From Oceanobacillus piezotolerans (GTDB taxonomy: Bacteria > Bacillota > Bacilli > Bacillales > Amphibacillaceae), in assembly GCF_003665065.1 (NCBI RefSeq), contig NZ_RCHR01000005.1:1-64000 (forward strand): a stretch of DNA of 64,000 nucleotides. The letters run 5' to 3'. The position numbers and the translations under genes are program-made. This document shows, in pieces, positions 1 to 8,218 of the stretch. Under the pieces are notes generated by a model. It did no database searches, was not told where the DNA came from, and saw nothing but the letters and a program-made list of their open reading frames with translations. Each line of letters begins with the position of its first letter. The stretch's first letter is position 1.

Positions 1-112
1 ATCACTTCGAGTGAGTAAGATCCCTCAGAGACGATGAGGTTGATAGGTTCGAGATGGAAGCGTGGTGACACGTGGAGTTGACGGATACTAATCGATCGAG
101 GACTTAACTAAC
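1..112 (+). rRNA. 23S rRNA, 3' end only
   Basis: The first about 110 bases match the conserved 3' terminus of Bacillus 23S rRNA, including the stretch reading GGATACTAATCGATCGAGG. The gene starts outside the window. The exact 3' end is estimated from the usual Bacillus end. It is followed by a 60-base spacer and 5S rRNA. Confidence 0.95.
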
Positions 113-173
113 TTCTTTAATCGTTGTTTACTCTTATTTAGTTTTTAGGGTACAAACTCTAATTTCATATTTG

Positions 174-288
174 TCTGGTAGTGATGGCGGAGAGGCCACA
201 CCTGTTCCCATACCGAACACAGAAGTTAAGCTCTCCAGCGCCGATGGTAGTTGGGTTTTCCCTGCGAGAGTAGGACACCGCCAGGCAA
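174..288 (+). rRNA. 5S rRNA
   Basis: This is a complete 5S rRNA of about 115 bases. The conserved core CCGAACACAGAAGTTAAGC is present and the ends TCTGG and CCAGG can pair. It sits between the 23S gene and the tRNA cluster, so all were probably transcribed together. Confidence 0.95.
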
Positions 289-393
289 TTTTTTTGTTTG
301 TGATAGCTTCACAGTACTTAATGATAGAGTATTAGCAGGCAGTCATTGGTCTTAGATATGAAGTCTATCTGTGTATTCGCAAAAAAAATAACT

Positions 394-468
394 GGCCCGT
401 TGGTCAAGCGGTTAAGACACCGCCCTTTCACGGCGGTAACACGGGTTCGAATCCCGTACGGGTCACCA
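394..468 (+). tRNA. tRNA-Glu (TTC)
   Basis: The cloverleaf has acceptor arms GGCCCGT and ACGGGTC, anticodon TTC and encoded CCA. It is the first of 19 tRNA genes after 5S rRNA. Confidence 0.96.
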
Positions 469-475
469 TTATTAT

Positions 476-551
476 GGAGGATTAGCTCAGCTGGGAGAGC
501 ACCTGCCTTACAAGCAGGGGGTCGCAGGTTCGAGCCCTGCATCCTCCACCA
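476..551 (+). tRNA. tRNA-Val (TAC)
   Basis: Acceptor GGAGGAT pairs with ATCCTCC. The anticodon loop reads CTTACAA with anticodon TAC. CCA is encoded. Confidence 0.96.
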
Positions 552-553
552 TT

Positions 554-630
554 GGTCCGGTAGTTCAGTTGGTTAGAATGCCTGCCTGTCACGCAGGAGG
601 TCGCGGGTTCGAGTCCCGTCCGGACCGCCA
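554..630 (+). tRNA. tRNA-Asp (GTC)
   Basis: Acceptor GGTCCGG pairs with CCGGACC. The anticodon is GTC in the loop CTGTCAC. Discriminator G and CCA are encoded. Confidence 0.96.
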
Positions 631-635
631 TTTTT

Positions 636-711
<76 letters not shown>

Positions 712-717
712 TTTCAT

Positions 718-790
718 GAGCCATTAGCTCAGGCGGTAGAGCAACTGACTTTTAATCAGTGGGTCGAAGGTTCGAGTCCTTCATGGCTCA
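718..790 (+). tRNA. tRNA-Lys (TTT)
   Basis: Acceptor GAGCCAT pairs with ATGGCTC and the anticodon is TTT. CCA is not encoded, because a T-run follows the discriminator A, so the 3' CCA must be added by nucleotidyltransferase. Confidence 0.95.
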
Positions 791-795
791 TTTTT

Positions 796-880
796 GCGGG
801 TGTGGCGGAATTGGCAGACGCGCTAGACTTAGGATCTAGTATCTTCGGATGTGGGGGTTCGACTCCCTTCACCCGCACCA
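796..880 (+). tRNA. tRNA-Leu (TAG)
   Basis: This is a class II tRNA with a long variable arm. Acceptor GCGGGTG pairs with CACCCGC and the anticodon is TAG. CCA is encoded. Confidence 0.95.
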
Positions 881-897
881 TTTATTAATATGCCTAT

Positions 898-972
898 GCG
901 GAAGTAGTTCAGTGGTAGAACACCACCTTGCCAAGGTGGGGGTCGCGGGTTCGAATCCCGTCTTCCGCTCCA
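898..972 (+). tRNA. tRNA-Gly (GCC)
   Basis: Acceptor GCGGAAG pairs with CTTCCGC and the anticodon is GCC in loop TTGCCAA. CCA is encoded. Confidence 0.96.
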
Positions 973-980
973 AACTCTTT

Positions 981-1069
981 GCCGGGGTGGCGGAACTGGC
1001 AGACGCACAGGACTTAAAATCCTGCGGTAGGTGACTACCGTACCGGTTCGATTCCGGTCCTCGGCACCA
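981..1069 (+). tRNA. tRNA-Leu (TAA)
   Basis: This is a class II tRNA with a long variable arm and anticodon TAA. Acceptor GCCGGGG pairs with CCTCGGC, with one G-T wobble. CCA is encoded. Confidence 0.95.
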
Positions 1070-1072
1070 TAT

Positions 1073-1149
1073 GCGCCCGTAGCTCAATTGGATAGAGCGT
1101 TTGACTACGGATCAAGAGGTTAGGGGTTCGACTCCTCTCGGGCGCGCCA
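1073..1149 (+). tRNA. tRNA-Arg (ACG)
   Basis: Acceptor GCGCCCG pairs with CGGGCGC. The anticodon is ACG, expected to be edited to ICG by TadA. CCA is encoded. Confidence 0.95.
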
Positions 1150-1154
1150 TCTAA

Positions 1155-1231
1155 CGGGAAGTAGCTCAGCTTGGTAGAGCACTTGGTTTGGGACCAAGGG
1201 GTCGCAGGTTCAAATCCTGTCTTCCCGACCA
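1155..1231 (+). tRNA. tRNA-Pro (TGG)
   Basis: Acceptor CGGGAAG pairs with CTTCCCG and the anticodon is TGG in loop TTTGGGA. CCA is encoded. Confidence 0.95.
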
Positions 1232-1237
1232 TTATGT

Positions 1238-1310
1238 GGGGCCTTAGCTCAGCTGGGAGAGCGCCTGCTTTGCACGCAGGAGGTCAGCGGTTCGATCCCG
1301 CTAGGCTCCA
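1238..1310 (+). tRNA. tRNA-Ala (TGC)
   Basis: Acceptor GGGGCCT pairs with AGGCTCC, keeping the G3-T70 pair that marks alanine tRNAs. The anticodon is TGC. CCA is not encoded; TCT follows the discriminator A. Confidence 0.95.
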
Positions 1311-1351
1311 TCTACATATTTGTTTTACATAGTATATAGTTATTTTATAAT

Positions 1352-1428
1352 GGCGGTCGTGGCGAAGGGGTTAACGCACCGGATTGTGGCTCCGGCATTC
1401 GTGGGTTCAATTCCCACCGGTCGCCCCA
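1352..1428 (+). tRNA. tRNA-His (GTG)
   Basis: The anticodon is GTG in loop TTGTGGC. An extra G at position -1 faces the discriminator C, as in bacterial histidine tRNAs. CCA is encoded. Confidence 0.95.
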
Positions 1429-1442
1429 TTTTTCAAAATTAG

Positions 1443-1516
1443 GGACCCTTAGCTCAGTTGGTTAGAGCTATCGGCTCATAACCGATCGGTCGCAGGTTCG
1501 AGTCCTGCAGGGTCCA
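1443..1516 (+). tRNA. tRNA-Ile2 (CAT, lysidine type)
   Basis: The anticodon reads CAT, which could suggest methionine. Acceptor GGACCCT/AGGGTCC and the loop CTCATAA resemble the minor isoleucine tRNA, whose C34 is changed to lysidine by TilS, rather than Bacillus elongator tRNA-Met (GGCGGTG acceptor). CCA is not encoded. The identity is inferred from resemblance to known tRNAs. Confidence 0.75.
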
Positions 1517-1540
1517 CTTTGAGAACTATTATTATAATTT

Positions 1541-1633
1541 GGAGGTATACCCAAGTCTGGCTGAAGGGATCGGTCTTGAAAACCGACAGGCGGGTCAAAC
1601 CGCGCGGGGGTTCGAATCCCTCTACCTCCTCCA
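1541..1633 (+). tRNA. tRNA-Ser (TGA)
   Basis: This is a class II tRNA with a long variable arm and anticodon TGA. Acceptor GGAGGTA pairs with TACCTCC. The base before the encoded CCA (position 73) is T, while most serine tRNAs have G. Confidence 0.94.
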
Positions 1634-1643
1634 TATCACATTT

Positions 1644-1719
<76 letters not shown>

Positions 1720-1745
1720 TCTAATATAGAATTTTTTCATCATTT

Positions 1746-1819
1746 GCGGGTGTAGTTAAATGGTATAACCTCAGCCTTCCAAGCTGATGTCGTGGGTTCG
1801 ATTCCCATCACCCGCTCCA
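1746..1819 (+). tRNA. tRNA-Gly (TCC)
   Basis: Acceptor GCGGGTG pairs with CACCCGC and the anticodon is TCC in loop CTTCCAA. CCA is encoded. Confidence 0.95.
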
Positions 1820-1829
1820 TTACTAAAAT

Positions 1830-1903
<74 letters not shown>

Positions 1904-1967
1904 TTACAAATTGCTTGTTATGAAGTTGTAACCCCCTGCGTGGGTATGGTAATATAATTTTTATGAT

Positions 1968-2041
1968 GCGCCCTTAGCTCAGCAGGATAGAGCAACAGCC
2001 TTCTAAGCTGTGGGTCAGAGGTTCGAATCCTCTAGGGCGCG
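1968..2041 (+). tRNA. tRNA-Arg (TCT)
   Basis: Acceptor GCGCCCT pairs with AGGGCGC and the anticodon is TCT in loop CTTCTAA. CCA is not encoded. Confidence 0.94.
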
Positions 2042-2061
2042 TATATTTTATATTTATTTAT

Positions 2062-2136
2062 TCCACAGTAGCTCAGTGGTAGAGCAATCGGCTGTTAACC
2101 GATCGGTCGTAGGTTCGAATCCTACCTGTGGAGCCA
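2062..2136 (+). tRNA. tRNA-Asn (GTT)
   Basis: Acceptor TCCACAG pairs with CTGTGGA. The anticodon is GTT in loop CTGTTAA. Discriminator G and CCA are encoded. It is the last tRNA of the cluster. Confidence 0.95.
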
Positions 2137-2242
2137 TTTATTTTACTATTTCAATTAATAATTTGAAATTGGATATAAGCGTTTTTTTCCAGGATTTAAA
2201 TTAATCATCAACATAGCGCTATTACATACATAATAAAATATA

Positions 2243-2262
2243 AGTCCCTCTGGGGCTTTTTT
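2243..2262 (+). terminator. terminator of the rRNA-tRNA operon
   Basis: A short stem AGTCCC/GGGGCT with a 2-base loop is followed by a T-run. It lies about 105 bases after tRNA-Asn. The rest of 2137-2453 shows no gene. Confidence 0.7.
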
Positions 2263-2453
2263 ATTTTCACAATAACGAGAGTGTACCTTATAGGGAATAC
2301 CTGGAGGATAAATTGTATACGTATCTTATTTAACTTGCCGCAAAGAAACAATGCTATCTCGCAGTTCCATTAGATATGAAAAAATACACTAGAACAGATT
2401 CCGTCAGGGAAACTATAAACTAGTACTTGCTCCAAACAGCGTATATCAACGGA

Positions 2454-2636
2454 CTAGTTAGATATAAATAGAAAAATGATATAACAGACTGCATAGATCC
2501 CAAAAAATATTAAAGACTTTTTAATCCCCTTAAAAGTTAATAACACACCTAAACCATGGTTTATTGCATTTCCTATTAATAAGGCTACCCCTATAACTAC
2601 TGAAAGAAGTGCTACTATTAATAAGATAGCTTCCAT
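2454..2636 (-). CDS. small two-helix membrane protein, unknown
   Basis: A 60-residue hydrophobic protein is predicted with two membrane segments, about residues 3-23 and 38-58, joined by a short loop rich in Gly and Lys. I chose the second ATG (2636) because the perfect site AGGAGG lies 8 bases before it and only 2 bases before the upstream ATG at 2642. It stands alone between the tRNA cluster and copD. I do not recognise the family. The strong ribosome site and clean membrane-protein composition suggest it is real. Confidence 0.6.
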   Translation of the reverse strand: MEAILLIVALLSVVIGVALLIGNAINHGLGVLLTFKGIKKSLIFFGIYAVCYIIFLFISN

Positions 2637-2787
2637 TTTCATTTCCTCCTACTATACTAGAACTTAATGATGCTTCTTGTGAAATCCATTTAATCACGTA
2701 TTACTATCAAACCTTTCTTTTATTATATTATGGAATGTATAAGGATAAGAGAAGAAAATATAAGTCCTGCCAATTACAAATAAATAT

Positions 2788-2820
2788 AGCCTAATTCCCT
2801 ATATATCCAGGGATTAGGCT
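2788..2820 (-). terminator. terminator after copCD
   Basis: The inverted repeat AGCCTAAT-CCC/GGGATTAGGCT lies 45 bases past the copD stop on the minus strand and is followed there by an A/T-rich tract. Confidence 0.7.
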
Positions 2821-2864
2821 TACGGTCATCAAAGCATATTACGATACAGTAATTCAACAATTCC

Positions 2865-3956
2865 TCAACGAATTACAACAGAAATCATCAACATGACATA
2901 TATACTCACTACTAATAAGCAGCTCAAGAGAAAAGTGATCATAATCGAAGCTTTTCTATAAATCGATAATATAATTAATCCTACTAATAGTAAGAATAGG
3001 AAAAAGAAAAATACGATGTTGATATTTATTACTAAGCTAAGTGAGTTAGCAGAATCTATGATACCACTGTGGAATAGCCTGAATAATGGCGAGATGGCAT
3101 CATTCGTAATATGGCCGCCCTGTGGTGGAGATTGCTGTGTGAAAATAGCTGTAATTGCAAAAATGGTAAACAGGATAAAGCCCTCTAGGCGAATCCAAGG
3201 AATCGGATTAAATATCTCATTTTTTGATATTAGGTATTTTACAACTAAACCATTCAACATGGCATAAAAAATGAGTGGAATCAGGAATAGATGTTTAATT
3301 AATAAACCATGCCCATACGAAACCATCCAGGAATCAACATATCCATCTACTAATACATTCGTTAACAGTATACCGCTAAGGGCAGTAGCGGCTAAACAGC
3401 CAATGGCGACCTTGGAAAACCAGCTTAAAAATCGAAGCCAGTTATGATGATTGACGGCATACCAGCCAACAATAAATACAATACCAACCCAAATGCTGAT
3501 TGCTGTTAAATGGATAAAGTGGCCTATAATCCCTGTGGAGGGAACCATTGCGCCTGCGTGGCTTGACCAAGCAATTGTTAAAATCAAGCCCAATGTTAGG
3601 AATAAAGCTATAAGAGTATATATACGCTTCTCATTTGCCCTCATTAGGGCAATAACTAATACTAGTAAAATGGAAGCGATAATGGTAAAAATCCAAGCAT
3701 TCCCAACAGTGTAGGTGGTAATAACAATTTTTAATGCTTCCAATAAGCCTAAGCGGGGAGCGATGAATAATGTAATATCTAGTACAGGAACAAAAGCAAA
3801 AATCGGCACCAGTATGGTACTAATAAGTAAGAGATACTTTGGAATTTTTAAGTCAGGGCGATGGCTGTTAGGTACAAGCATAAGAAGAAAACTTCCTGCT
3901 AAAATAGAAAAGCAAAGATATAAAAGCAGCTGACTAATAATGACGAATACGTCCAT
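2865..3956 (-). CDS. copD: CopD family copper-uptake membrane protein
   Basis: This is a 363-residue polytopic membrane protein with roughly nine hydrophobic segments. It resembles the CopD domain of Bacillus YcnJ, which is thought to carry copper across the membrane. Conserved-looking His residues occur in SHAGAMVPS, in HFIHLTAISIWVG and in HGLLIKH, near predicted membrane faces. The ATG directly follows the stop codon of copC with no gap, so the two are translated as one operon. In B. subtilis the CopC and CopD parts are one fused protein; here they are separate genes. Copper as the substrate is inferred from the family and the CopC neighbour. Confidence 0.85.
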   Translation of the reverse strand: MDVFVIISQLLLYLCFSILAGSFLLMLVPNSHRPDLKIPKYLLLISTILVPIFAFVPVLDITLFIAPRLGLLEALKIVITTYTVGNAWIFTIIASILLVLVIALMRANEKRIYTLIALFLTLGLILTIAWSSHAGAMVPSTGIIGHFIHLTAISIWVGIVFIVGWYAVNHHNWLRFLSWFSKVAIGCLAATALSGILLTNVLVDGYVDSWMVSYGHGLLIKHLFLIPLIFYAMLNGLVVKYLISKNEIFNPIPWIRLEGFILFTIFAITAIFTQQSPPQGGHITNDAISPLFRLFHSGIIDSANSLSLVININIVFFFFLFLLLVGLIILSIYRKASIMITFLLSCLLVVSIYVMLMISVVIR

Positions 3957-4550
3957 TTATTTTCTCTTTCTTTTATTAAGCAGGAATAAACCAGCAATTA
4001 TAATGATAACTAGAGTAATCATTATAATGACGAGCATAGAAGACGAACCTTCTTCTGAATTCACTTGCTCGGCTGACTCTGTTGATTCCTCATTCTCAAC
4101 TGTATCTGTTTCAGAAGGTTGTTCGGTTTCTTCCTCTTCGACTGTTTCTGTTCCAGCTGAATCTTCCGTTTCTTCAACCTGTGCATCAGGTGCATCTGCG
4201 TTGACTGTAAAGAAGAATTCACCTTCTAATGGATGACCATCTGCACTTATAATACTCCAACTTACTTGATAATCATCATTTGCAAGAGGCTCAGCAAAAG
4301 TGCCTGTCAATGCACCCTCACCAATCATAATATCTTGTGTTTCGACCGCTTGTCCCTCTGTCGTTGTTACTTCTATAAAACTTCCTTGTTCGATTTGACC
4401 ATTAAATTCCAGAATAATTTCCTGGATAGGCTCTGTTACTACCTCACCATCTGCTGGGTTTGATCCCTGGAAATTGGAATGAGCAAACGCACTATTAGAA
4501 AAGCATGTTACTAGTAGTACTGTGATTGCTGTAATAAATATACGTTTCAA
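3957..4550 (-). CDS. copC: CopC-domain copper-binding protein, membrane anchored
   Basis: A 197-residue exported protein. Residues 1-23 form a signal peptide ending SNSAFA, so the mature protein starts at His24, and an N-terminal His is the classic Cu(II) ligand of CopC. The CopC immunoglobulin-like domain covers about 24-120 and keeps the DGHPLEG motif with a second candidate His ligand. A Glu/Thr/Ser-rich linker (about 120-165) leads to one C-terminal membrane helix (about 172-191) and a KRKRK tail. It probably binds copper outside the membrane and passes it to the adjacent CopD. A divergent two-component system begins 147 bases away and may sense the same stress, but this is not shown. Confidence 0.88.
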   Translation of the reverse strand: MKRIFITAITVLLVTCFSNSAFAHSNFQGSNPADGEVVTEPIQEIILEFNGQIEQGSFIEVTTTEGQAVETQDIMIGEGALTGTFAEPLANDDYQVSWSIISADGHPLEGEFFFTVNADAPDAQVEETEDSAGTETVEEEETEQPSETDTVENEESTESAEQVNSEEGSSSMLVIIMITLVIIIIAGLFLLNKRKRK

Positions 4551-4697
4551 AATAATACCTCCTGTTTACATGTCTCAGCAACTGTTAGATATATATAGCT
4601 TTCAGTCACCTGTAAAGAATTATAGATCCAATATATATTTAACATAATACCTCTAAAGAGTGATTTTAAAGCAAATTTAATAAAAATAGGTGATTAA

Positions 4698-5570
4698 ATG
4701 ATAAAATATAGACACATTTCACATGCGAAAAGTGGTGGAGACTTGAAATACAAACAAATTAAATGGCTTATCTTATTTATTCCAACCCTTACTATTGCCT
4801 TATGGGAGTACATTCGTCATGAATTTCTCCTTTCGTATATTTCAATGGAAGTAGGTAATTTTCTTTCCCCTATATTTGTCTTTATCGTTACACTTGTCTT
4901 TTTGCGGCACTTGTTTTCTATTTTAGAAAGGATGCAAGAAGAGTTAAGGCTTGCAAAGGCTAAGGAAGCAGCTCGTTTGGAGAGGGAAAAGCTGGCAAGG
5001 GAGCTGCATGATGGAATTGCTCAATCTCTATTTCTATTATCGGTAAAAATGAATAAATTCGGCAGAAAGAATGCTCTTGAAAACGACCCGGATTTTGAAA
5101 AGATTAAGCAAACACTACAGCATGTTCACGAGGATACTCGTCAAGCTATTACTAACTTGAAATACATTCCTCAAGAAGGTTCATTTAGCTGGACGGAATC
5201 GATTTATCAGTTTGTAACAGATCTAAAGAATCAGCATTTGATGGATGTTCATTTAGAATGGGAAATACGGGAAAATGCGTTATCATCGAAAGAGAAAGTA
5301 GAGCTATTTGCTTGTATTAAAGAGGCCGTTATGAATGTCATTAAACATGCAAAGACAAATAAAGTATGGATTCAGGCTAAGGAAACCAATAATGGATGGA
5401 TTTGCCGAGTTAAGGATCAAGGAATAGGATTCACAAATGAAGCAGTTTCATCTAATAAGGGTTATGGGTTACAAATTATTAAAGACAGAGCAAGGGATAT
5501 GGAATGGGAATTTTCATTGAAAAATATAGCTAATGAAACGATTATGGAAATAAAAAAGGAGAGCAAGTAG
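4698..5570 (+). CDS. NarL/LiaS-type sensor histidine kinase
   Basis: A 290-residue membrane kinase. Two membrane helices (about 23-38 and 54-74) enclose only a short external loop, so it likely senses signals in or at the membrane. A coiled linker leads to a HisKA_3 domain with the phosphoacceptor in ELHDGIAQS (His104), and the HATPase domain ends with GYGLQIIKDRAR. The chosen ATG has AGGTGA 4 bases upstream; a TTG at 4743 is a weaker alternative. The stop codon directly abuts the start of the response regulator gene, giving a classic pair. It is divergent from copCD, which could be a target. Confidence 0.88.
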   Translation: MIKYRHISHAKSGGDLKYKQIKWLILFIPTLTIALWEYIRHEFLLSYISMEVGNFLSPIFVFIVTLVFLRHLFSILERMQEELRLAKAKEAARLEREKLARELHDGIAQSLFLLSVKMNKFGRKNALENDPDFEKIKQTLQHVHEDTRQAITNLKYIPQEGSFSWTESIYQFVTDLKNQHLMDVHLEWEIRENALSSKEKVELFACIKEAVMNVIKHAKTNKVWIQAKETNNGWICRVKDQGIGFTNEAVSSNKGYGLQIIKDRARDMEWEFSLKNIANETIMEIKKESK

Positions 5571-6212
5571 ATGCAGCCTTTTCGAATATTAATTGTAGAC
5601 GACCATGCACATGCAAGAGAAGCCATTCGAGAAATCTTAGAGGAACACGAAGACTTCCTTATTATTGGAGAGGGGAAGAATGGAGAAGAAGCAATGAAGC
5701 TTACGGAAGAATTGATGCCTGACATTATTTTGATGGATATTCAAATGCCAGTAATGGATGGACTGGAAGCTACGAAAAGAATTAAGCTTAAATTCCCCTA
5801 TGTCAAAATTGTGATGATAACTGTATCGGACGATATTACTGACCTATTCGATGCATTGAAAAAAGGGGCTCAAGGCTATTTAATAAAGAATATTCAATCG
5901 GAGGCCTGGGTTGACCATTTAAGAGCCTTTGCCTTGGATGAAGTCCCAATGTCCAAAGAGATTGCCTTTCAGATACTAAAGGAATTTCCGCAAAATAAAG
6001 CAGTAACGAAAGAGGAAACTCCTTTATCCTCCAGGGAACTAGAAGTGTTGCAATTGGTAGCTAAAGGTCTGTCCAATAGAGAAATTTCAGAGACCCTTTT
6101 CATATCAGAACATACGGTTAAAAGCCATCTTAAAAACATTCTTAGTAAACTTCATTTAGAAAACCGAGTGCAACTCACAAACTATGCTTTTCAACAAGGG
6201 TTGATTCATTGA
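5571..6212 (+). CDS. NarL/LuxR-type response regulator
   Basis: A 213-residue DNA-binding response regulator. The receiver domain (about 1-120) has the acidic pair DD (10-11), phosphoacceptor Asp56 in ILMDIQMP and the conserved Lys in KGAQGYLIK. The LuxR-type helix-turn-helix (about 145-205) contains LSSRELEVLQLVAKGLSN and the recognition helix region HTVKSHLKNI. It starts at the base after the kinase stop, so the pair is co-translated. The target genes are unknown; copCD are the nearest candidates. Confidence 0.9.
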   Translation: MQPFRILIVDDHAHAREAIREILEEHEDFLIIGEGKNGEEAMKLTEELMPDIILMDIQMPVMDGLEATKRIKLKFPYVKIVMITVSDDITDLFDALKKGAQGYLIKNIQSEAWVDHLRAFALDEVPMSKEIAFQILKEFPQNKAVTKEETPLSSRELEVLQLVAKGLSNREISETLFISEHTVKSHLKNILSKLHLENRVQLTNYAFQQGLIH

Positions 6213-6244
6213 CTGGGTTTCTTAGGTGTTTCCTAAGAAAGTCA

Positions 6245-6278
6245 AAGAGCTGGGAAAACAATGTTTTTCCCAGCTCTT
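6245..6278. terminator. bidirectional terminator
   Basis: The long stem AAGAGCTGGGAAAA/TTTTTCCCAGCTCTT lies between the convergent response-regulator and lipoprotein genes. A smaller hairpin (CTTAGG/CCTAAG) precedes it. Confidence 0.8.
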
Positions 6279-6283
6279 GAAAC

Positions 6284-6778
6284 TTACCTCTGATATGCTT
6301 TCTCCGTACCATTGCTGAATTCTATTTCCAGTTCCATATTTTGTGCGTCTTCTGGTATATTAAAAGCCTCTGCAACACTATCTAAAACTTCTTCGTCTGA
6401 TGTATTTTCATCAAAGTTGAAAGAGGAGAATATTTTATCCAGTTCTTCCATTGCCGCATCATCATTTAAATCTATATCTTGGGATTTATCACGATAGGAT
6501 GCTTCCATTTTATCATTCTGCTCATTTTCAAAGTCCACATCAAGAGCATCGTTGTTATCTTGGTAATCTGCATCAAGCTCAAACTTCTTAAAACCGTAGT
6601 CGGAATTTGTGGTCGTATCTGTATTGGTATTCGTGTTGGTATTGTCCCCATCTGCTTGCTGCTGATTTTCACTTGATTTGTTTTGTGGAGGATTTTCTAC
6701 TTCGTCATTATCCCCACAGGCAACGAGCACTAAAGATAGAATCATCATACTGCCTATCCAAAGTATTTCTTTCTTCAT
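6284..6778 (-). CDS. YusW-like lipoprotein
   Basis: A 164-residue lipoprotein with a signal peptide and lipobox LVAC (Cys21), so it is predicted to be anchored on the outer face of the membrane. A low-complexity Asn/Thr/Asp stretch (about 46-58) links to a C-terminal domain (about 62-164) rich in acidic residues. The segment starting YGFKKFELDADY and ending ELEIEFSNGTEKAYQR fits the YusW-like family. The function of that family is unknown. It stands alone and shares the bidirectional terminator with the preceding operon. Confidence 0.8.
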   Translation of the reverse strand: MKKEILWIGSMMILSLVLVACGDNDEVENPPQNKSSENQQQADGDNTNTNTNTDTTTNSDYGFKKFELDADYQDNNDALDVDFENEQNDKMEASYRDKSQDIDLNDDAAMEELDKIFSSFNFDENTSDEEVLDSVAEAFNIPEDAQNMELEIEFSNGTEKAYQR

Positions 6779-7007
6779 CCTGCTACAACTCCTTTTTCTC
6801 TTGTTAGTTTAGTATTTCCAATATAAAAGTGGAATAAAACAGCATAAAGCCGCAGCGTTTCAGAACTCAATCCAAATTAATCTAATCAGGTTAAAATGCG
6901 ATTCGGACAGCCCTCACGTCTCAAAGCAAAAATTCAATTAGACAAATACACATCCTCACTTCTTTGCATATACTGCTATGGGCTTCGGAGAAAAGGAGTG
7001 TTGAATA

Positions 7008-7211
7008 ATGAATGAAGAATGGAATCTTAGTGATCCATATGTTTATCAAGCCTTAATGGGGTTTGAAAATAAATCCCTTGCTGTTCAAACGACGCGCGGC
7101 TCTGTTCGGGGTGTGTTGCGACACGTCATGCCTGATCATGTCGTCATCGAAATGGGTGGGTCACCATTCTATGTTCGTACAGACCAAATCATATGGTTTC
7201 ATCAAGGGTGA
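7008..7211 (+). CDS. YuzF-like small protein (DUF2642)
   Basis: A 67-residue protein with a compact beta-rich, Sm-like pattern, containing TRGSVRGVLRHVMPDHVV and ending in PFYVRTDQIIWFHQG. This fits the DUF2642/YuzF family found in spore formers. AAAGGAG lies about 11 bases before the ATG. It lies 66 bases ahead of the manganese catalase gene with no clear terminator between them, so the two may be cotranscribed. Members are often linked to sporulation, but the function is unproven. Confidence 0.72.
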   Translation: MNEEWNLSDPYVYQALMGFENKSLAVQTTRGSVRGVLRHVMPDHVVIEMGGSPFYVRTDQIIWFHQG

Positions 7212-7277
7212 ATAGGTCAAGCTCCGTCCAACATATGATGACTATGGCTATTATATACGGATGGAGGCGTAAATCTC

Positions 7278-8168
7278 ATGATGAAACGAGTGAATAAGAT
7301 CGCCATTGAGTTACCATACCCAGAACATGGTGATATGAACGCTGCTGCAGCTGTACAGGAATTAATGGGAGGCAAATTCGGTGAGATGTCCACCTTAAAT
7401 AACTATATGTTCCAATCTTTTAATTTCCGTGGTAAAAAAAAGCTAAAGCCCTTCTATGATTTAATCGCAAGTATAACAGCAGAAGAATTTGGTCATGTGG
7501 AGTTAGTGGCGAATGCCATCAATCTGCTTTCTATCGGTAATACGGTTCCTGGCGACCCTGACACCGCCCCACTTCAAAATGGAAAAGATGCACGTTATTC
7601 GACACACTTTACTACAACAGCACAAACGGCTTTTCCAGGAGACGGGATGGGGAGACCATGGAATGGAACATATGTAAATAATAGTGGAACACTCGTTGAA
7701 GACCTCCTAGCTAATTATTTATTGGAAATTGGTGCAAGAAATCATAAAATGCGTGTGTATGAAATGACAACGCATCCTACTGCCTTAGAAATGATTGGCT
7801 ACTTACTCGTTCGAGGTGGCACACACATCATTGCCTATGCGAAAGCAATCGAGGTAGCCACAGGGGTAGAGGTAGGCAAGATGCTTCCTGTTCCAAGTTT
7901 AGATAATAATAAATTTGACTATGCCAAAAAGTTCATGGATCAAGGATTATATAATGTATTGTATACATGGGGAGAATCGGATTACCGCGATATCAACCAG
8001 ATTTGGAAAGGGGCCAATCCAGAAACAGGTGAAAGGCTAAGAGTAATTGACGGGATGCCTGAGGGCGCCCCTGTACCTGATTTCCCAGAACTTCCAGAGC
8101 AATTTGCTCCGGGAATTGACCGTGATGATTATCAGCGTATTTTAAAACGCTTGAAAAGCAATATGTAA
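7278..8168 (+). CDS. manganese catalase
   Basis: A 296-residue non-heme catalase that turns hydrogen peroxide into water and oxygen at a dimanganese centre. The ferritin-like fold shows the expected ligands: Glu36 in GGKFGEMSTL, Glu70 and His73 in AEEFGHVE, a later Glu in LLANYLLEIGARNH, and His in GGTHIIAYAKA. Length and motifs match the B. subtilis YdbD and CotJC type, which is tied to general stress or the spore. Two adjacent ATG codons are possible starts; GGAGG lies about 10 bases before the first. The gene ends in a strong terminator. The window also encodes a heme catalase (39894-41918). Confidence 0.93.
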   Translation: MMKRVNKIAIELPYPEHGDMNAAAAVQELMGGKFGEMSTLNNYMFQSFNFRGKKKLKPFYDLIASITAEEFGHVELVANAINLLSIGNTVPGDPDTAPLQNGKDARYSTHFTTTAQTAFPGDGMGRPWNGTYVNNSGTLVEDLLANYLLEIGARNHKMRVYEMTTHPTALEMIGYLLVRGGTHIIAYAKAIEVATGVEVGKMLPVPSLDNNKFDYAKKFMDQGLYNVLYTWGESDYRDINQIWKGANPETGERLRVIDGMPEGAPVPDFPELPEQFAPGIDRDDYQRILKRLKSNM

Positions 8169-8179
8169 TCCTCAAAAAG

Positions 8180-8217
8180 GAGCCATCGCAATGAATTCTC
8201 ATACGATGGCTTCTTTT
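8180..8217 (+). terminator. terminator after manganese catalase
   Basis: The stem AGCCATCG/CGATGGCT with a 13-base loop is followed by TTCTTTT, about 12 bases past the catalase stop. Confidence 0.85.
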
Positions 8218-8218
8218 A

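Noticed and set aside
1324-1351. TTTACA-N16-TATAAT promoter-like sequence before tRNA-His
   Set aside because: The -10 box touches the first base of the tRNA, so a transcript would start inside the mature tRNA. Treated as chance.
1443-1516. tRNA with CAT anticodon as tRNA-Met
   Set aside because: Acceptor and anticodon loop fit the lysidine-type isoleucine tRNA better than Bacillus tRNA-Met.
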